A stretch of 45,267 nucleotides of DNA from an uncultured Oscillospiraceae bacterium. Its GTDB lineage: Bacteria; Bacillota; Clostridia; Oscillospirales; Oscillospiraceae. The position numbers were made by a program, and so were the translations under genes. Position 1 is the first letter of the stretch. Each line of letters begins with the position of its first letter. Shown one piece after another: positions 32,839 to 40,606 of this stretch. A model generated the notes under the pieces. The model worked only from the letters and a program-made list of their open reading frames with translations. It was not told the origin of the DNA and ran no database searches. The stretch lies in NCBI GenBank assembly GCA_910587205.1, contig CAJULZ010000007.1, positions 1 to 45,267 on the forward strand, read 5' to 3'.

Positions 32839-33378
32839 CTATTGCTGGAACCGCAGGGCGGCATTTCCTGGATGGATGGGATCTAGAAGGAGGATTTCCA
32901 GTTTTTTATCCATGGCATAGTTCAGAGTATAGAGGGTGCCGCCTGGCGTGCCGTCGAATACAGCAAGGATGACCGAGGAGCGGTCTACCATATAGCGGTC
33001 CCGGCGGTGCATACAGAACCGGTCATAATGTTGCTGTACAACAGTTTCCAGGTCGCAGCGATCTAGAATGTCCCGCCAACGGCGGCGCTGATCTGTCGGC
33101 CAGCGGCCAGCCTGGGTGGGGCAGGGAACAGCCCCTTCTAACGATAAGCCGGGATATGCCCTCCGCAGGGATAGTACCGCCTCAGCGAAATAGAGGTCAC
33201 AGCCCATGGCCATGCCGGAGATGAAGTGCCGGAACCCTCGCTGGTATAGCGACGTGATTTCCCGGGTAATGCTTTGCTTCAGCTCGGTGCAGCGCGGATC
33301 AGTCTCCTCCTCCCCCCAAGGCAATTTGTCCGTGCGGTGGCCGGTGAAGCAGCAGGTGTGGTGGGTGTCAATGCCCAT
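32839..33378 (-). CDS. SLOG family protein (DUF1273/YpsA-like)
   Basis: A 179-aa Rossmann-like protein. HTCCFTGHRTDKLPWGEEE and FRHFISGMAMGCDLYFAEAVL match the SLOG/YpsA-type fold with GxGxG-like loops (TGHR and GMAMGCD). These proteins are related to DprA and lysine decarboxylase-like folds and probably bind nucleotide ligands; YpsA of Bacillus affects cell division. No specific function can be assigned. I chose the ATG at 33378 because GGGAGG lies 7 bases upstream; an upstream alternative at 33396 would lie across that site. It has its own strong sigma-A promoter, and it stands alone between guaB and the yfmF gene, on the opposite strand. Confidence 0.82.
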   Translation of the reverse strand: MGIDTHHTCCFTGHRTDKLPWGEEETDPRCTELKQSITREITSLYQRGFRHFISGMAMGCDLYFAEAVLSLRRAYPGLSLEGAVPCPTQAGRWPTDQRRRWRDILDRCDLETVVQQHYDRFCMHRRDRYMVDRSSVILAVFDGTPGGTLYTLNYAMDKKLEILLLDPIHPGNAALRFQQ

Positions 33379-33408
33379 AGCGGGGCCTCCCTTCAAGGAA
33401 TTAATACG

Positions 33409-33437
33409 ATTGTACCATCTGTATAACGTGATGTCAA
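33409..33437 (-). promoter_or_regulatory. Sigma-A promoter of the SLOG gene (minus strand)
   Basis: On the minus strand -35 TTGACA (33432-33437) and -10 TACAAT (33409-33414) are exactly 17 bp apart, matching consensus closely. Confidence 0.85.
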
Positions 33438-33544
33438 GAAGAAATAAAACATTTGTTTAAATACGGCGATGCCGCTGTGGGAAGCCCGGCTTTTTGACGT
33501 TCCATCTGTTTTGAAAAAATTTACCTTTGCAGGGAAAGTTATAG

Positions 33545-33573
33545 GTGTCAAACGCCTTCCAATGATGTATAAT
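33545..33573 (+). promoter_or_regulatory. Sigma-A promoter of the yfmF operon
   Basis: -10 TATAAT (33568-33573) is perfect; the -35 GTGTCA (33545-33550) is weaker and 17 bp upstream. It stands about 80 bases before the yfmF start. Confidence 0.6.
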
Positions 33574-33652
33574 AAAAAATCAGGACAAGATGGTCGGCTA
33601 CGGGCAGCGCGCTGCTGTCGTGAAAAGGACATGCCGGCGGAGGAGGGACGCT

Positions 33653-34945
33653 ATGGAACAGGGTTGGAAGCAGTTGGCGGACGGGGTGGAACTGGCCGTG
33701 AACCGGACGGACAAGTTCAAGACGGGTTTGTTTAGTGTAACGCTTACGGTTCCACTGGAGCAGAATACTGCAACGACCGGTGCGCTGATCCCTGAGGTGC
33801 TTTACAGGGGCACCCGTAACAATCCGGATATCGAACGGTTGTCGGCGGCTACGGACAGCCTCTATGGGGCATCCCTTGGCCCCTTGGTGCGCCAGCGGGG
33901 GGAAAGCCAGTGCATTAGCTTTTTGTGCAGCGTCATTGACGACTGCTTTGCTTTAGACGGTTCTGCTGTGCTGGAGCCTGCCGCAAAGCTGTTGGGTGAG
34001 GTGTTGCTGGATCCGGTTACAGAGGACGGAAGATTTTGCCGGAATTACGTGAAAGGCGAGGGCGCAAACTTGGCTGACCGTATCCAGGCCAGGGTGAACG
34101 ACAAACGGAGCTGGACCATTTTCAGGCTGGCCCAGGAGATGTGCGCGGGCGAGGCCTACGCAGTGGACAAGCTGGGTGATGCAGAGGAGGCGCGGGCTAT
34201 GACGGTGCAGCGCCTTTGGGAAAGCTATCGTGCCATGCTGGGGAGGGCCAGGGTTACGTTTTACTATGGCGGTTCCGCCCGGCCGGAGCGGGTGGAGGAG
34301 ACCATGCGAAATGCTTTCGCGCCGCTGATGACAGGACGGGATGCCCTGGTTGAATGTAATGTGATCGCAGCGCCCAAAGGCCCAGTGCGTACGGTGGTTG
34401 AGGCGATGGACGTAACCCAGGGTAAGTTGGCTATGGGATTCCGCACCGGCGGGGTGACTATGGGGCACCCGGATTATCCCGCGCTGCTGGTATGCAATGC
34501 CCTGTACGGAGGAAGCGCTAACTCCCGGCTGTTTTTGAACGTGCGGGAAAAGCTGAGCCTTTGCTACTATGCTTCGTCTATGATTGATAAGCTGAAGGGC
34601 CTGATGGTTGTGTCTTCTGGGGTGGAGTTCAGGGATTTTGACCGGGCGCAGGAGGCCATTTTGACCCAGCTGGATGAAATTCGGAGGGGATGCTTTACCG
34701 AGGAGGAGCGCATTGCCGCAGTCCGTTCAGTGGTCAGCGGTCTGCGCGGCCGGCTGGATAGCCAGGGACAGATGGAGGACGATTGTATTACCCGGGTAAT
34801 CCACGGCGGGAGGCCGGACGACGGTGCGGCCCTGATTCGGGCGGTGAAACAGGTGACAGCGGGGCAGGTAGCCGAGATGGCTGGAAAGATCAAGCTGGAC
34901 ACGGTGTACCGTCTCACCGGGAAAGGGGAAGCGCACAATGGATAA
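33653..34945 (+). CDS. yfmF: Catalytically inactive M16 peptidase homologue YfmF
   Basis: A 430-aa protein with the M16 (pitrilysin) fold but no HxxEH zinc motif; its place reads LIPEVLYRGTR. GASLGPLVRQRGESQCISF and KLAMGFRTGGVTMGHPDYPA and NALYGGSANSRLFLNVREK are M16 blocks. In current annotations this type is called EF-P 5-aminopentanol modification-associated protein YfmF, the partner of YfmH. ATG 33653 is supported by GGAGGG 6 bases upstream. It overlaps yfmH by 8 bases, so the two are translated together, as expected for a heterodimer of inactive and active subunits (family knowledge). Confidence 0.82.
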   Translation: MEQGWKQLADGVELAVNRTDKFKTGLFSVTLTVPLEQNTATTGALIPEVLYRGTRNNPDIERLSAATDSLYGASLGPLVRQRGESQCISFLCSVIDDCFALDGSAVLEPAAKLLGEVLLDPVTEDGRFCRNYVKGEGANLADRIQARVNDKRSWTIFRLAQEMCAGEAYAVDKLGDAEEARAMTVQRLWESYRAMLGRARVTFYYGGSARPERVEETMRNAFAPLMTGRDALVECNVIAAPKGPVRTVVEAMDVTQGKLAMGFRTGGVTMGHPDYPALLVCNALYGGSANSRLFLNVREKLSLCYYASSMIDKLKGLMVVSSGVEFRDFDRAQEAILTQLDEIRRGCFTEEERIAAVRSVVSGLRGRLDSQGQMEDDCITRVIHGGRPDDGAALIRAVKQVTAGQVAEMAGKIKLDTVYRLTGKGEAHNG

Positions 34946-36209
34946 ACTGAATTATGCCGCCCTGCGGGAGACGGTTTACCACTGCGTGCTGCCAAACGGG
35001 CTGAATATTTATGTGGATGCGCGGCCGGAATATGGCAAGCAGTTTGCCTTTTTTGCCACTCGGTACGGCGGGATGAACCTGCGCTTTCGGGGGGAGGATG
35101 CCAGTTGGATTGATACCCCCCAAGGTGTGGCCCACTTTCTGGAGCACAAGATGTTTGACACGCAGGAGGGGAACGCCTTACAGCGTATGGCCGCCCAGGG
35201 CGTGGATCCTAACGCTTATACCACGCCAAGTATGACCGGCTATTTCTTTGAGGGAGTCCAGGGCTTTGAGGAGAATCTACGCACCTTGCTGTCTTTTGTT
35301 TCCCAGCCGTGGTTTACCCCTGAAAGCGTGGAGAAGGAGCAGGGTATCATTGGGCAGGAGATCCGGATGTGCGAGGACGATCCCAGCCATGAGGTCTACT
35401 ACCAGTTGATGGAGGCCATGTATGTCAATCATCCGATACGAGTTCGAGTGGCAGGGACGGTGGAGTCCATCGCGAAAATCACGGCGGATACCTTGTATCA
35501 ATGCCACGGGGCGTTTTATCGGCCGGGGAATATGGTGCTGTGTGCGGCAGGGAGCGTAGAGCCCCAGCGGGTAGCGGATATTGCCCGGGAAGTGCTGGGA
35601 CAGGGGCCGACATCGGCCGCCGTCACTGATCTGGGCCAAGCGGAACCGCCTGAGGTATCCTCCAGATATGTCCAGCGGGCTATGGCGGTGTCCATTCCCT
35701 TGTTTGAGCTTGGCTTTAAAGGTAAGCCAGCCCCGAAGGGGGAGGGGCTGCGACAGCAGCTCTTAGGGGGCCTGGTGTGCGATATGCTGTTCAGTTCCTC
35801 CGCGCCGTTGTACAGCCGCCTGTATGAGCAGGGGCTGATTAACGCTAGCTTTGGTGGAGGTTATGACAGTCTGCCTGGCTGTGCCTATCTTATGGCCGGT
35901 GGAGAGAGCCGGGATCCGCAACGGGTGATGGAAGAAGTATTAAAAGAGGCGGGGCGCCTGGGGCGGGAAGGCATTGACCAGACGCTATGGGATCGACTGA
36001 AGAAGGCGGCGTATGGGAGTATGGTGCGGCAGCTCAACTCGTTGGAGGATACTTGCTTCGAACTGGCCCAGGCTCATTTTAACGGTGAGGACTTTTTGAG
36101 CTTTCCGCAGTGCTTCCAGAGCATTGAGCGCTCCGATGGGGAGGCAATGCTGCGCGCCTGGTGTGAGGAAGGTAGAGCGGCGCTGTCGGTTATCCAGCCG
36201 GGTGGCTGA
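34938..36209 (+). CDS. yfmH: M16 family metallopeptidase YfmH
   Basis: A 423-aa zinc peptidase of the M16 family. The active-site HxxEH is present in GVAHFLEHKMFDTQEGN. The third ligand region is EQGIIGQEIRMCEDDPSHEV. ANAYTTPSMTGYFFEG-like region (PNAYTTPSMTGYFFEG) follows the motif. It is named in current annotation as EF-P 5-aminopentanol modification-associated YfmH; the true role remains poorly defined. ymfI, which often follows in Bacillus, is not present; lgt comes next. The start ATG overlaps the end of yfmF, with GGGAAAGGGG just upstream. Confidence 0.85.
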   Translation: MDKLNYAALRETVYHCVLPNGLNIYVDARPEYGKQFAFFATRYGGMNLRFRGEDASWIDTPQGVAHFLEHKMFDTQEGNALQRMAAQGVDPNAYTTPSMTGYFFEGVQGFEENLRTLLSFVSQPWFTPESVEKEQGIIGQEIRMCEDDPSHEVYYQLMEAMYVNHPIRVRVAGTVESIAKITADTLYQCHGAFYRPGNMVLCAAGSVEPQRVADIAREVLGQGPTSAAVTDLGQAEPPEVSSRYVQRAMAVSIPLFELGFKGKPAPKGEGLRQQLLGGLVCDMLFSSSAPLYSRLYEQGLINASFGGGYDSLPGCAYLMAGGESRDPQRVMEEVLKEAGRLGREGIDQTLWDRLKKAAYGSMVRQLNSLEDTCFELAQAHFNGEDFLSFPQCFQSIERSDGEAMLRAWCEEGRAALSVIQPGG

Positions 36210-36238
36210 GCACATAGGGGATAAAGAGGAATGACCAA

Positions 36239-37285
36239 ATGATTAATACTGTGACTTTCCCCGGCCTTGGGCTGGAATTTGAGCTGGACCGAGTGGCGTT
36301 TTCCCTGTTTGGACACAACATTTACTGGTACGGCATCATCATTGCCGTTGGGTTTTTGTTGGCAGTGGCTTTTGGACTGTGGAAGGCCCCAAAGTTTGGC
36401 TTGGATCCGGACGCAATCATTGATGCTATCTATATTGTGGTGCCCTCGGCCATTATTGGGGCGCGGCTGTACTACGTGATTTTCAACCCGGCGGTTTGTT
36501 TTGAAGCTGACGGATCGTTTAGCCTGCTGAGGGCCATCGCATTTTGGGACGGAGGTTTGGCTATCTATGGCGGCGTTATTGCCACCGTGGTCTCCGCTTA
36601 TCTGTTCTGCCTGGTGCGGAATGTGGACTTCTGGAGCGGCATGGATATCACATCCTACGGCCTGTTGATCGGCCAGTTGGTGGGCCGCTGGGGGAATTTT
36701 GTCAATGTGGAGGCCTATGGCGGCCTTACCGAGCTGCCCTGGCGGATGTGTTCGGCGTCCATTGCCAACGAGCTGTGGCGAGATGGGCTGCTGGAATCGG
36801 AAGCGGCGTATCAGAGCGTAATCGACGGTACGGTGGGGGTACACCCCACGTTCCTGTATGAATCCCTGTGGAACCTGTTGGGCCTGGTGGTATTGCTGTT
36901 GCTGATGAAAAGGGGCAGGAAATTCAACGGGCAGATGTTTTTGAGCTATGTAATTTGGTATGGCATAGGCCGGGCGGCCATTGAGGGGCTGCGCACCGAC
37001 AGCCTGTACTTTTTCGGCACTGGTATCCGCTCGTCCCAGATGCTGGGCCTGGTGTCGGCCGTGGTAGCGATCGGGCTGTATATCCTGCGGCTAAAAACGG
37101 CAGGACCCGCCTCGCCGCCTTTTGTGATGGGGAAAAGTGATGCAGCGCCGCGACGGGAGGAGGCAGAGTGCACATCTGCCCAAACCGCGCCTGAGGCAGA
37201 GAAACTTCCGGCGGCTTCCGTGTCCCCTGCCCAGTTGGAAGAAGAAAACAAGGAGGAAGAAAACGATGGCGGCGACGATCATTGA
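36239..37285 (+). CDS. lgt: Prolipoprotein diacylglyceryl transferase
   Basis: A 348-aa membrane enzyme that attaches diacylglycerol to the lipobox cysteine of prolipoproteins. About seven membrane segments are seen. IYWYGIIIAVGFLLAVAFG opens the core. The signature GRWGNFVNVEAYGG contains the Arg and Asn residues needed for phosphatidylglycerol binding. VHPTFLYESLWNLLGLVVL and RAAIEGLRTDSLY follow. A hydrophilic, Glu/Ala/Pro-rich C-terminal tail of about 60 residues is extra compared with most Lgt. Its end overlaps the folD start by 20 bases. The substrate lipoproteins include the product encoded at 6703. Confidence 0.93.
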   Translation: MINTVTFPGLGLEFELDRVAFSLFGHNIYWYGIIIAVGFLLAVAFGLWKAPKFGLDPDAIIDAIYIVVPSAIIGARLYYVIFNPAVCFEADGSFSLLRAIAFWDGGLAIYGGVIATVVSAYLFCLVRNVDFWSGMDITSYGLLIGQLVGRWGNFVNVEAYGGLTELPWRMCSASIANELWRDGLLESEAAYQSVIDGTVGVHPTFLYESLWNLLGLVVLLLLMKRGRKFNGQMFLSYVIWYGIGRAAIEGLRTDSLYFFGTGIRSSQMLGLVSAVVAIGLYILRLKTAGPASPPFVMGKSDAAPRREEAECTSAQTAPEAEKLPAASVSPAQLEEENKEEENDGGDDH

Positions 37286-38111
37286 CGGCAAGGCGCTGGC
37301 GGCCAAGCTGAAGGAAAACGTTAGTATGGAGGCCCAAACCCTGCCCCGGAAGCCCGGACTGGCGGTGGTACTGGTGGGGGACGACCCCGCGTCTCGGGTG
37401 TACGTGACCAGCAAGCGGAAGGACTGCGACGAGTGCGGGTTTTACAGCGAGGAGTACGCCCTGCCCGCCTCCACGGCCCAGAAGGAACTGCTGGATCTGG
37501 TGGACGGGCTGAACGGGCGGGAGGACATCGACGGTATCCTGGTACAGCTCCCCCTGCCCAAAGGGCTAGACGAAAAAGAGGTGCTACTGGCCATTGACCC
37601 GGCCAAGGATGTGGACTGCTTCCATCCGTTCAATGTAGGCAAGCTGGTCATTGGGGAGCCGGTGTTCCAGCCCTGCACCCCCGGCGGGGTGATGGAGATG
37701 CTGAAGGAGTACGGCATCGACCCGGCGGGGAAGCGGTGCGTGGTGCTGGGGCGGTCCAACATCGTAGGCAAGCCCATGGGGATGTTGCTGCTCCACGCCA
37801 ACGGCACGGTGGTGACCTGCCACTCCAAAACCCCCGACATGGCGGAGCTGGCCGCTTCCGCCGATATCCTGGTGTCCGCCGTGGGCAAGACCGGGCTGGT
37901 CACCGGGGATATGGTGAAGGAGGGGGCCGTGGTGATCGACGTGGCCATGAACCGCAATGAGTCGGGCAAGCTGTGCGGCGATGTGTGCTACGGGGAGGCG
38001 GCGGCCAAAGCGTCCTACATCACCCCCGTCCCTGGGGGGGTGGGGCCCATGACCCGGGCTATGCTGATGAAAAACACCCTGACGGCGGCAAAGCTGCACC
38101 AGGGGCTTTGA
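37266..38111 (+). CDS. folD: Bifunctional methylene-THF dehydrogenase/methenyl-THF cyclohydrolase
   Basis: A 281-aa cytoplasmic enzyme that interconverts 5,10-methylene-THF and 10-formyl-THF, feeding purine synthesis. LAVVLVGDDPASRVYVTSKR with the catalytic Lys region, GILVQLPLPKGLDE, and CTPGGVMEMLKEYGID are substrate motifs. VVLGRSNIVGKPMGMLLL is the NADP-binding loop, and PVPGGVGPMTRAMLMKNT closes. Length is normal. AAGGAGG (37250-37256) is 9 bases from ATG 37266. It lies inside the 3' end of lgt, so expression is coupled. The nearby glyA (40607) feeds the same folate pool. Confidence 0.96.
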   Translation: MAATIIDGKALAAKLKENVSMEAQTLPRKPGLAVVLVGDDPASRVYVTSKRKDCDECGFYSEEYALPASTAQKELLDLVDGLNGREDIDGILVQLPLPKGLDEKEVLLAIDPAKDVDCFHPFNVGKLVIGEPVFQPCTPGGVMEMLKEYGIDPAGKRCVVLGRSNIVGKPMGMLLLHANGTVVTCHSKTPDMAELAASADILVSAVGKTGLVTGDMVKEGAVVIDVAMNRNESGKLCGDVCYGEAAAKASYITPVPGGVGPMTRAMLMKNTLTAAKLHQGL

Positions 38112-38114
38112 TCA

Positions 38115-38151
38115 GAGGCGGGCGGCGTAAGCCGCCCGCCTCCTGTTTTTT
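38115..38151 (+). terminator. Intrinsic terminator after folD
   Basis: A perfect 12-bp GC stem (38115-38126 with 38131-38142, loop GTAA) is followed by CTGTTTTTT. It closes the yfmF-yfmH-lgt-folD unit. Confidence 0.93.
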
Positions 38152-38256
38152 GGGGTCTGCCCGCCGGCAAAAAATGATCAAAAAATTTCCCCGGGCATCA
38201 ACAATTGTGGGGCGCCGATTGTGTAGTAAACAGAAAGGAAAAAGGAGGTGATCCCC

Positions 38257-38754
38257 ATGGGGCGCACGATATTTTCCCAGGAGGGGCTGACCTGCCTCTA
38301 CCGGCGGCGGTTCGGGATGGTGTACCAGGTCTGCCTGGTGCTGATGAAAAACGTGCCGGATGCGGAGGACGCCGCCCAGACCGTCTTTCGCAAGGCGATG
38401 GAGCGGGGCGAACCCTTTCGTGATCCGGAGCACGAGAAAGCGTGGCTTATTGTCACCGCCCGGAACGAGTGCAAAAACCAACTCAAGCATTGGTGGCGCA
38501 CCCGGCGGGCAGGGGAGGAGGCGCTGGATTCCCTCACCTGGGAGGACCCTCAGGACGGGGAGGTGTGGGAGCAGGTGTCGGTGCTGCCCAGGCCCCAGCG
38601 GTTGGCGCTCTATCTCCACTACTACCAGGGCTACACCACCGGGGAAATCGCAGAGCTGCTGGGGGAAAACCCCTCCACCGTGCGGTCCCGGTTGGTACAG
38701 GCCCGGAAGAAACTGAAACTCAAGCTGGAGGAGGAAGGTTATGGACAGGCATGA
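38257..38754 (+). CDS. ECF-type RNA polymerase sigma factor
   Basis: A 165-aa extracytoplasmic-function sigma factor with only regions 2 and 4. Region 2 is YQVCLVLMKNVPDAEDAAQTVF, with the DAEDAAQ pattern, then HEKAWLIVTARNECKNQLK. Region 4 is PRPQRLALYLHYYQGYTTGEIAELLG followed by STVRSRLVQARKKLK, the HTH that reads the -35 element. I use ATG 38257, 8 bases after AAAGGAGG; the GTG at 38248 overlaps that site. Its 3' end overlaps the next gene by 14 bases. This pairing with a short membrane protein is the usual sigma/anti-sigma arrangement. Target promoters are unknown. Confidence 0.88.
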   Translation: MGRTIFSQEGLTCLYRRRFGMVYQVCLVLMKNVPDAEDAAQTVFRKAMERGEPFRDPEHEKAWLIVTARNECKNQLKHWWRTRRAGEEALDSLTWEDPQDGEVWEQVSVLPRPQRLALYLHYYQGYTTGEIAELLGENPSTVRSRLVQARKKLKLKLEEEGYGQA

Positions 38755-39568
38755 ATTGAACCGGATGTTTGACGCTCTGGCCTCCGCCCCTGGGCGGGAA
38801 GAGGAGCTGCTGGATGGGCTCCTCCAAGACGTGAAAAGGAGGAAGAATTCCATGAAAAGCTGGAAGCAGGTTGCGGTTGGACTAGCAGCGGCGGTGCTGC
38901 TGGTGGGGACGGCGACCGCCGCCCACTATGTTGGCGTCAGCCTTGTGGACAACCGGGAGAACAACGGGTTCCTGGAGTTTGCCGGCGGAATGGCCTATTA
39001 TCCGGCGGAGCAGCTCTCCGACGAGGTAAAGGAGTTTGAGGCGGCGTATACAGGGGATGGCGCGCCAAAGAAGACCTTCAGCTCTTGGGAGGAGATGGAG
39101 AGCTTTCTCGGCGTGGATCTCATGGACAGCCCGCTGTTGGACGCGTCCCCCGCGCAGCGTTTCTATAAAGTGATTGACGACGGGGAACAGCGGGTTGCGG
39201 GCAAGTTTATTTTGACGGTGTACCAGGGCCTGACCCAGTTTATTGCCGATGGATGCTACGAGATTGGCGGCTGCGACATCAATGTTCAGGCTTATTTGTT
39301 TACGGACAAAGGGGAAGACGCCAGGAGCCTTGACGATATGTTCTATGGTATAAAGTTCCGTGACGCAGAGGTAAACTGGGAAAACGCCGCCACCCCCGGT
39401 GGGCGGCAGATCCAGGTGGTGGACGTGGAGCGTGGTGAAGGACGCAATAAGACATGTATGGGGGCGGTTTCCCTGAACGGCATCCCCGTCATTGTGAAGG
39501 TCAATTCCAAGGAGGGCGTAGCGGAGGCCCGGCAGGTTCTCATGGAGGTGCTGGACAGTTTCCAGTAA
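38741..39568 (+). CDS. Predicted membrane-anchored anti-sigma factor
   Basis: A 275-aa single-pass membrane protein. The first about 40 residues are cytoplasmic and helical (DRHELNRMFDALASAPGREE, then LLDGLLQDVKRRKNSMKSWK). One membrane segment follows at about 44-62 (VAVGLAAAVLLVGTATAAHY). The extracellular part (about 210 aa) has no domain I recognise. Overlap with the sigma gene by 14 bases, together with this topology, supports an anti-sigma role, but no ZAS (HxxxCxxC) motif is present, so it is a non-zinc type at best. The gene ends before a bidirectional terminator. Confidence is moderate for function, high for being a real gene. Confidence 0.68.
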   Translation: MDRHELNRMFDALASAPGREEELLDGLLQDVKRRKNSMKSWKQVAVGLAAAVLLVGTATAAHYVGVSLVDNRENNGFLEFAGGMAYYPAEQLSDEVKEFEAAYTGDGAPKKTFSSWEEMESFLGVDLMDSPLLDASPAQRFYKVIDDGEQRVAGKFILTVYQGLTQFIADGCYEIGGCDINVQAYLFTDKGEDARSLDDMFYGIKFRDAEVNWENAATPGGRQIQVVDVERGEGRNKTCMGAVSLNGIPVIVKVNSKEGVAEARQVLMEVLDSFQ

Positions 39569-39577
39569 GTGAAACAA

Positions 39578-39613
39578 AAAGCCTGTCCCGGTCTACTGAC
39601 CGGGACAGGCTTT
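39578..39613. terminator. Bidirectional terminator between the anti-sigma gene and nth
   Basis: AAAGCCTGTCCCGGTC (39578-39593) pairs with GACCGGGACAGGCTTT (39598-39613) around TACT. A run of A on the left and T on the right lets it serve both converging genes. Confidence 0.9.
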
Positions 39614-39615
39614 CC

Positions 39616-40260
39616 TTACGCCTTAAATTCGGTGTTTGCGTACTTGCACCAGGGTGCGCACACGCACTCGCCGCACTTAGCCTTCCGCGCTGTGCATACC
39701 GCCCGGCCATGGAGCACCAGCCGGTGGCAGAAGTTGTTGGATTCCTCTGGCGGCAGCACTTTGCGGAGTTGCTGCTCCACCTTGGCCGGGTCCTTGGTGC
39801 CGTCAGTGAGGCCCATGCGCCCGGAAATACGGATGCAGTGGGTATCCGCCACCACCACGCCGGGGGTGTTGTGCACGTCCCCTAAAATCAGGTTGGCCGT
39901 CTTGCGGCCCACACCGGGCAGACGAAGCAGGTCCTCCATGGTGCCGGGGACCTTGCCGTCGTACTCGCTGAGCAGCATCTGGGCGCACAACACCATGTCG
40001 CGGCTTTTGGCCCGAAAGAAGCCGCAGGAATGGATGTACTCGCCTACCTCCTCCACGTCCGCCTCCGCGAAGCTCTCCAGAGTGGGGAAGCGCTCAAATA
40101 GGGCGGGGGTAATCATGTTCACCCGTTCATCTGTACATTGGGCGGACAGGCGTACAGCGAACAGCAGCTCGTAGTCCTTTTTGTATTGTAGGGAGCAGAC
40201 CCCATCGGGGTACAGCTCCTTCAGGGCATTGACAATGGCGATAACAGATGCGTTCTCCAT
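39616..40260 (-). CDS. nth: Endonuclease III (DNA glycosylase/AP lyase)
   Basis: A 214-aa base-excision repair enzyme that removes oxidised pyrimidines. The helix-hairpin-helix LLRLPGVGRKTANLIL contains the catalytic Lys. VVADTHCIRISGRMGL contains the catalytic Asp. CTARKAKCGECVCAPWC gives the CX6CX2CX5C iron-sulfur cluster. Length is normal (about 210 aa). I placed the start at 40260, where GAGGTG lies 8 bases upstream; further upstream the reading frame stays open with an AT-rich, unlikely sequence. It is separated from glyA by about 346 bases of divergent regulatory DNA. Confidence 0.95.
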   Translation of the reverse strand: MENASVIAIVNALKELYPDGVCSLQYKKDYELLFAVRLSAQCTDERVNMITPALFERFPTLESFAEADVEEVGEYIHSCGFFRAKSRDMVLCAQMLLSEYDGKVPGTMEDLLRLPGVGRKTANLILGDVHNTPGVVVADTHCIRISGRMGLTDGTKDPAKVEQQLRKVLPPEESNNFCHRLVLHGRAVCTARKAKCGECVCAPWCKYANTEFKA

Positions 40261-40390
40261 AAAATTCACCTCAAAAAAAGAATAGCACAAAAAGATGAAA
40301 AAAGCGAGGATATTTTTTGCGTAGTAGGTGGATAACTGTACTGTTTCGATTAACAATGGTAAAAATATCCAACGATTAATATAATATTTG

Positions 40391-40418
40391 TTGAACCGTG
40401 GGGAGATTGTGGTATAAT
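40391..40418 (+). promoter_or_regulatory. Distal sigma-A promoter upstream of glyA
   Basis: -35 TTGAAC (40391-40396), 16-bp spacer and -10 TATAAT (40413-40418). It would produce an RNA beginning near 40425, 180 bases before glyA. Confidence 0.7.
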
Positions 40419-40424
40419 AAAACA

Positions 40425-40535
40425 AACAAAGACCAATTTTGCTTGAACATGCCGATTAGAAGGACATTTTAAAGTTCGATTCTTGGGGAAGCCTCGAGAA
40501 TTCGGTGATACAGTCGTCACGAGAAACCGCTTCTT
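40425..40535 (+). ncRNA. Possible structured leader or small RNA before glyA
   Basis: Downstream of the distal promoter lies a foldable stretch. GAAGC (40489-40493) can pair with GCTTC (40529-40533), and inside it CTC with GAG and GTGA with TCAC. The fold runs into TTTT just before the proximal promoter, as a terminator would. GAAC and GTTC near 40445-40475 may form another helix. It does not match a riboswitch class I can recognise. Confidence 0.35.
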
Positions 40536-40564
40536 TTGACAACCAGGGATTTTTCTGCTATACT
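40536..40564 (+). promoter_or_regulatory. Proximal sigma-A promoter of glyA
   Basis: -35 TTGACA (40536-40541), 17-bp spacer and -10 TATACT (40559-40564), 43 bases before the glyA ATG. The -35 is consensus. Confidence 0.85.
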
Positions 40565-40606
40565 ACTTGCCTGACCTGCTAACTTTTAGGAAAGGCGGAT
40601 ACAGAC

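Noticed and set aside
40425..40606. THF, ZTP, glycine or T-box riboswitch before glyA
   Set aside because: I looked for the conserved cores of these classes and did not find them; only a generic fold remains.
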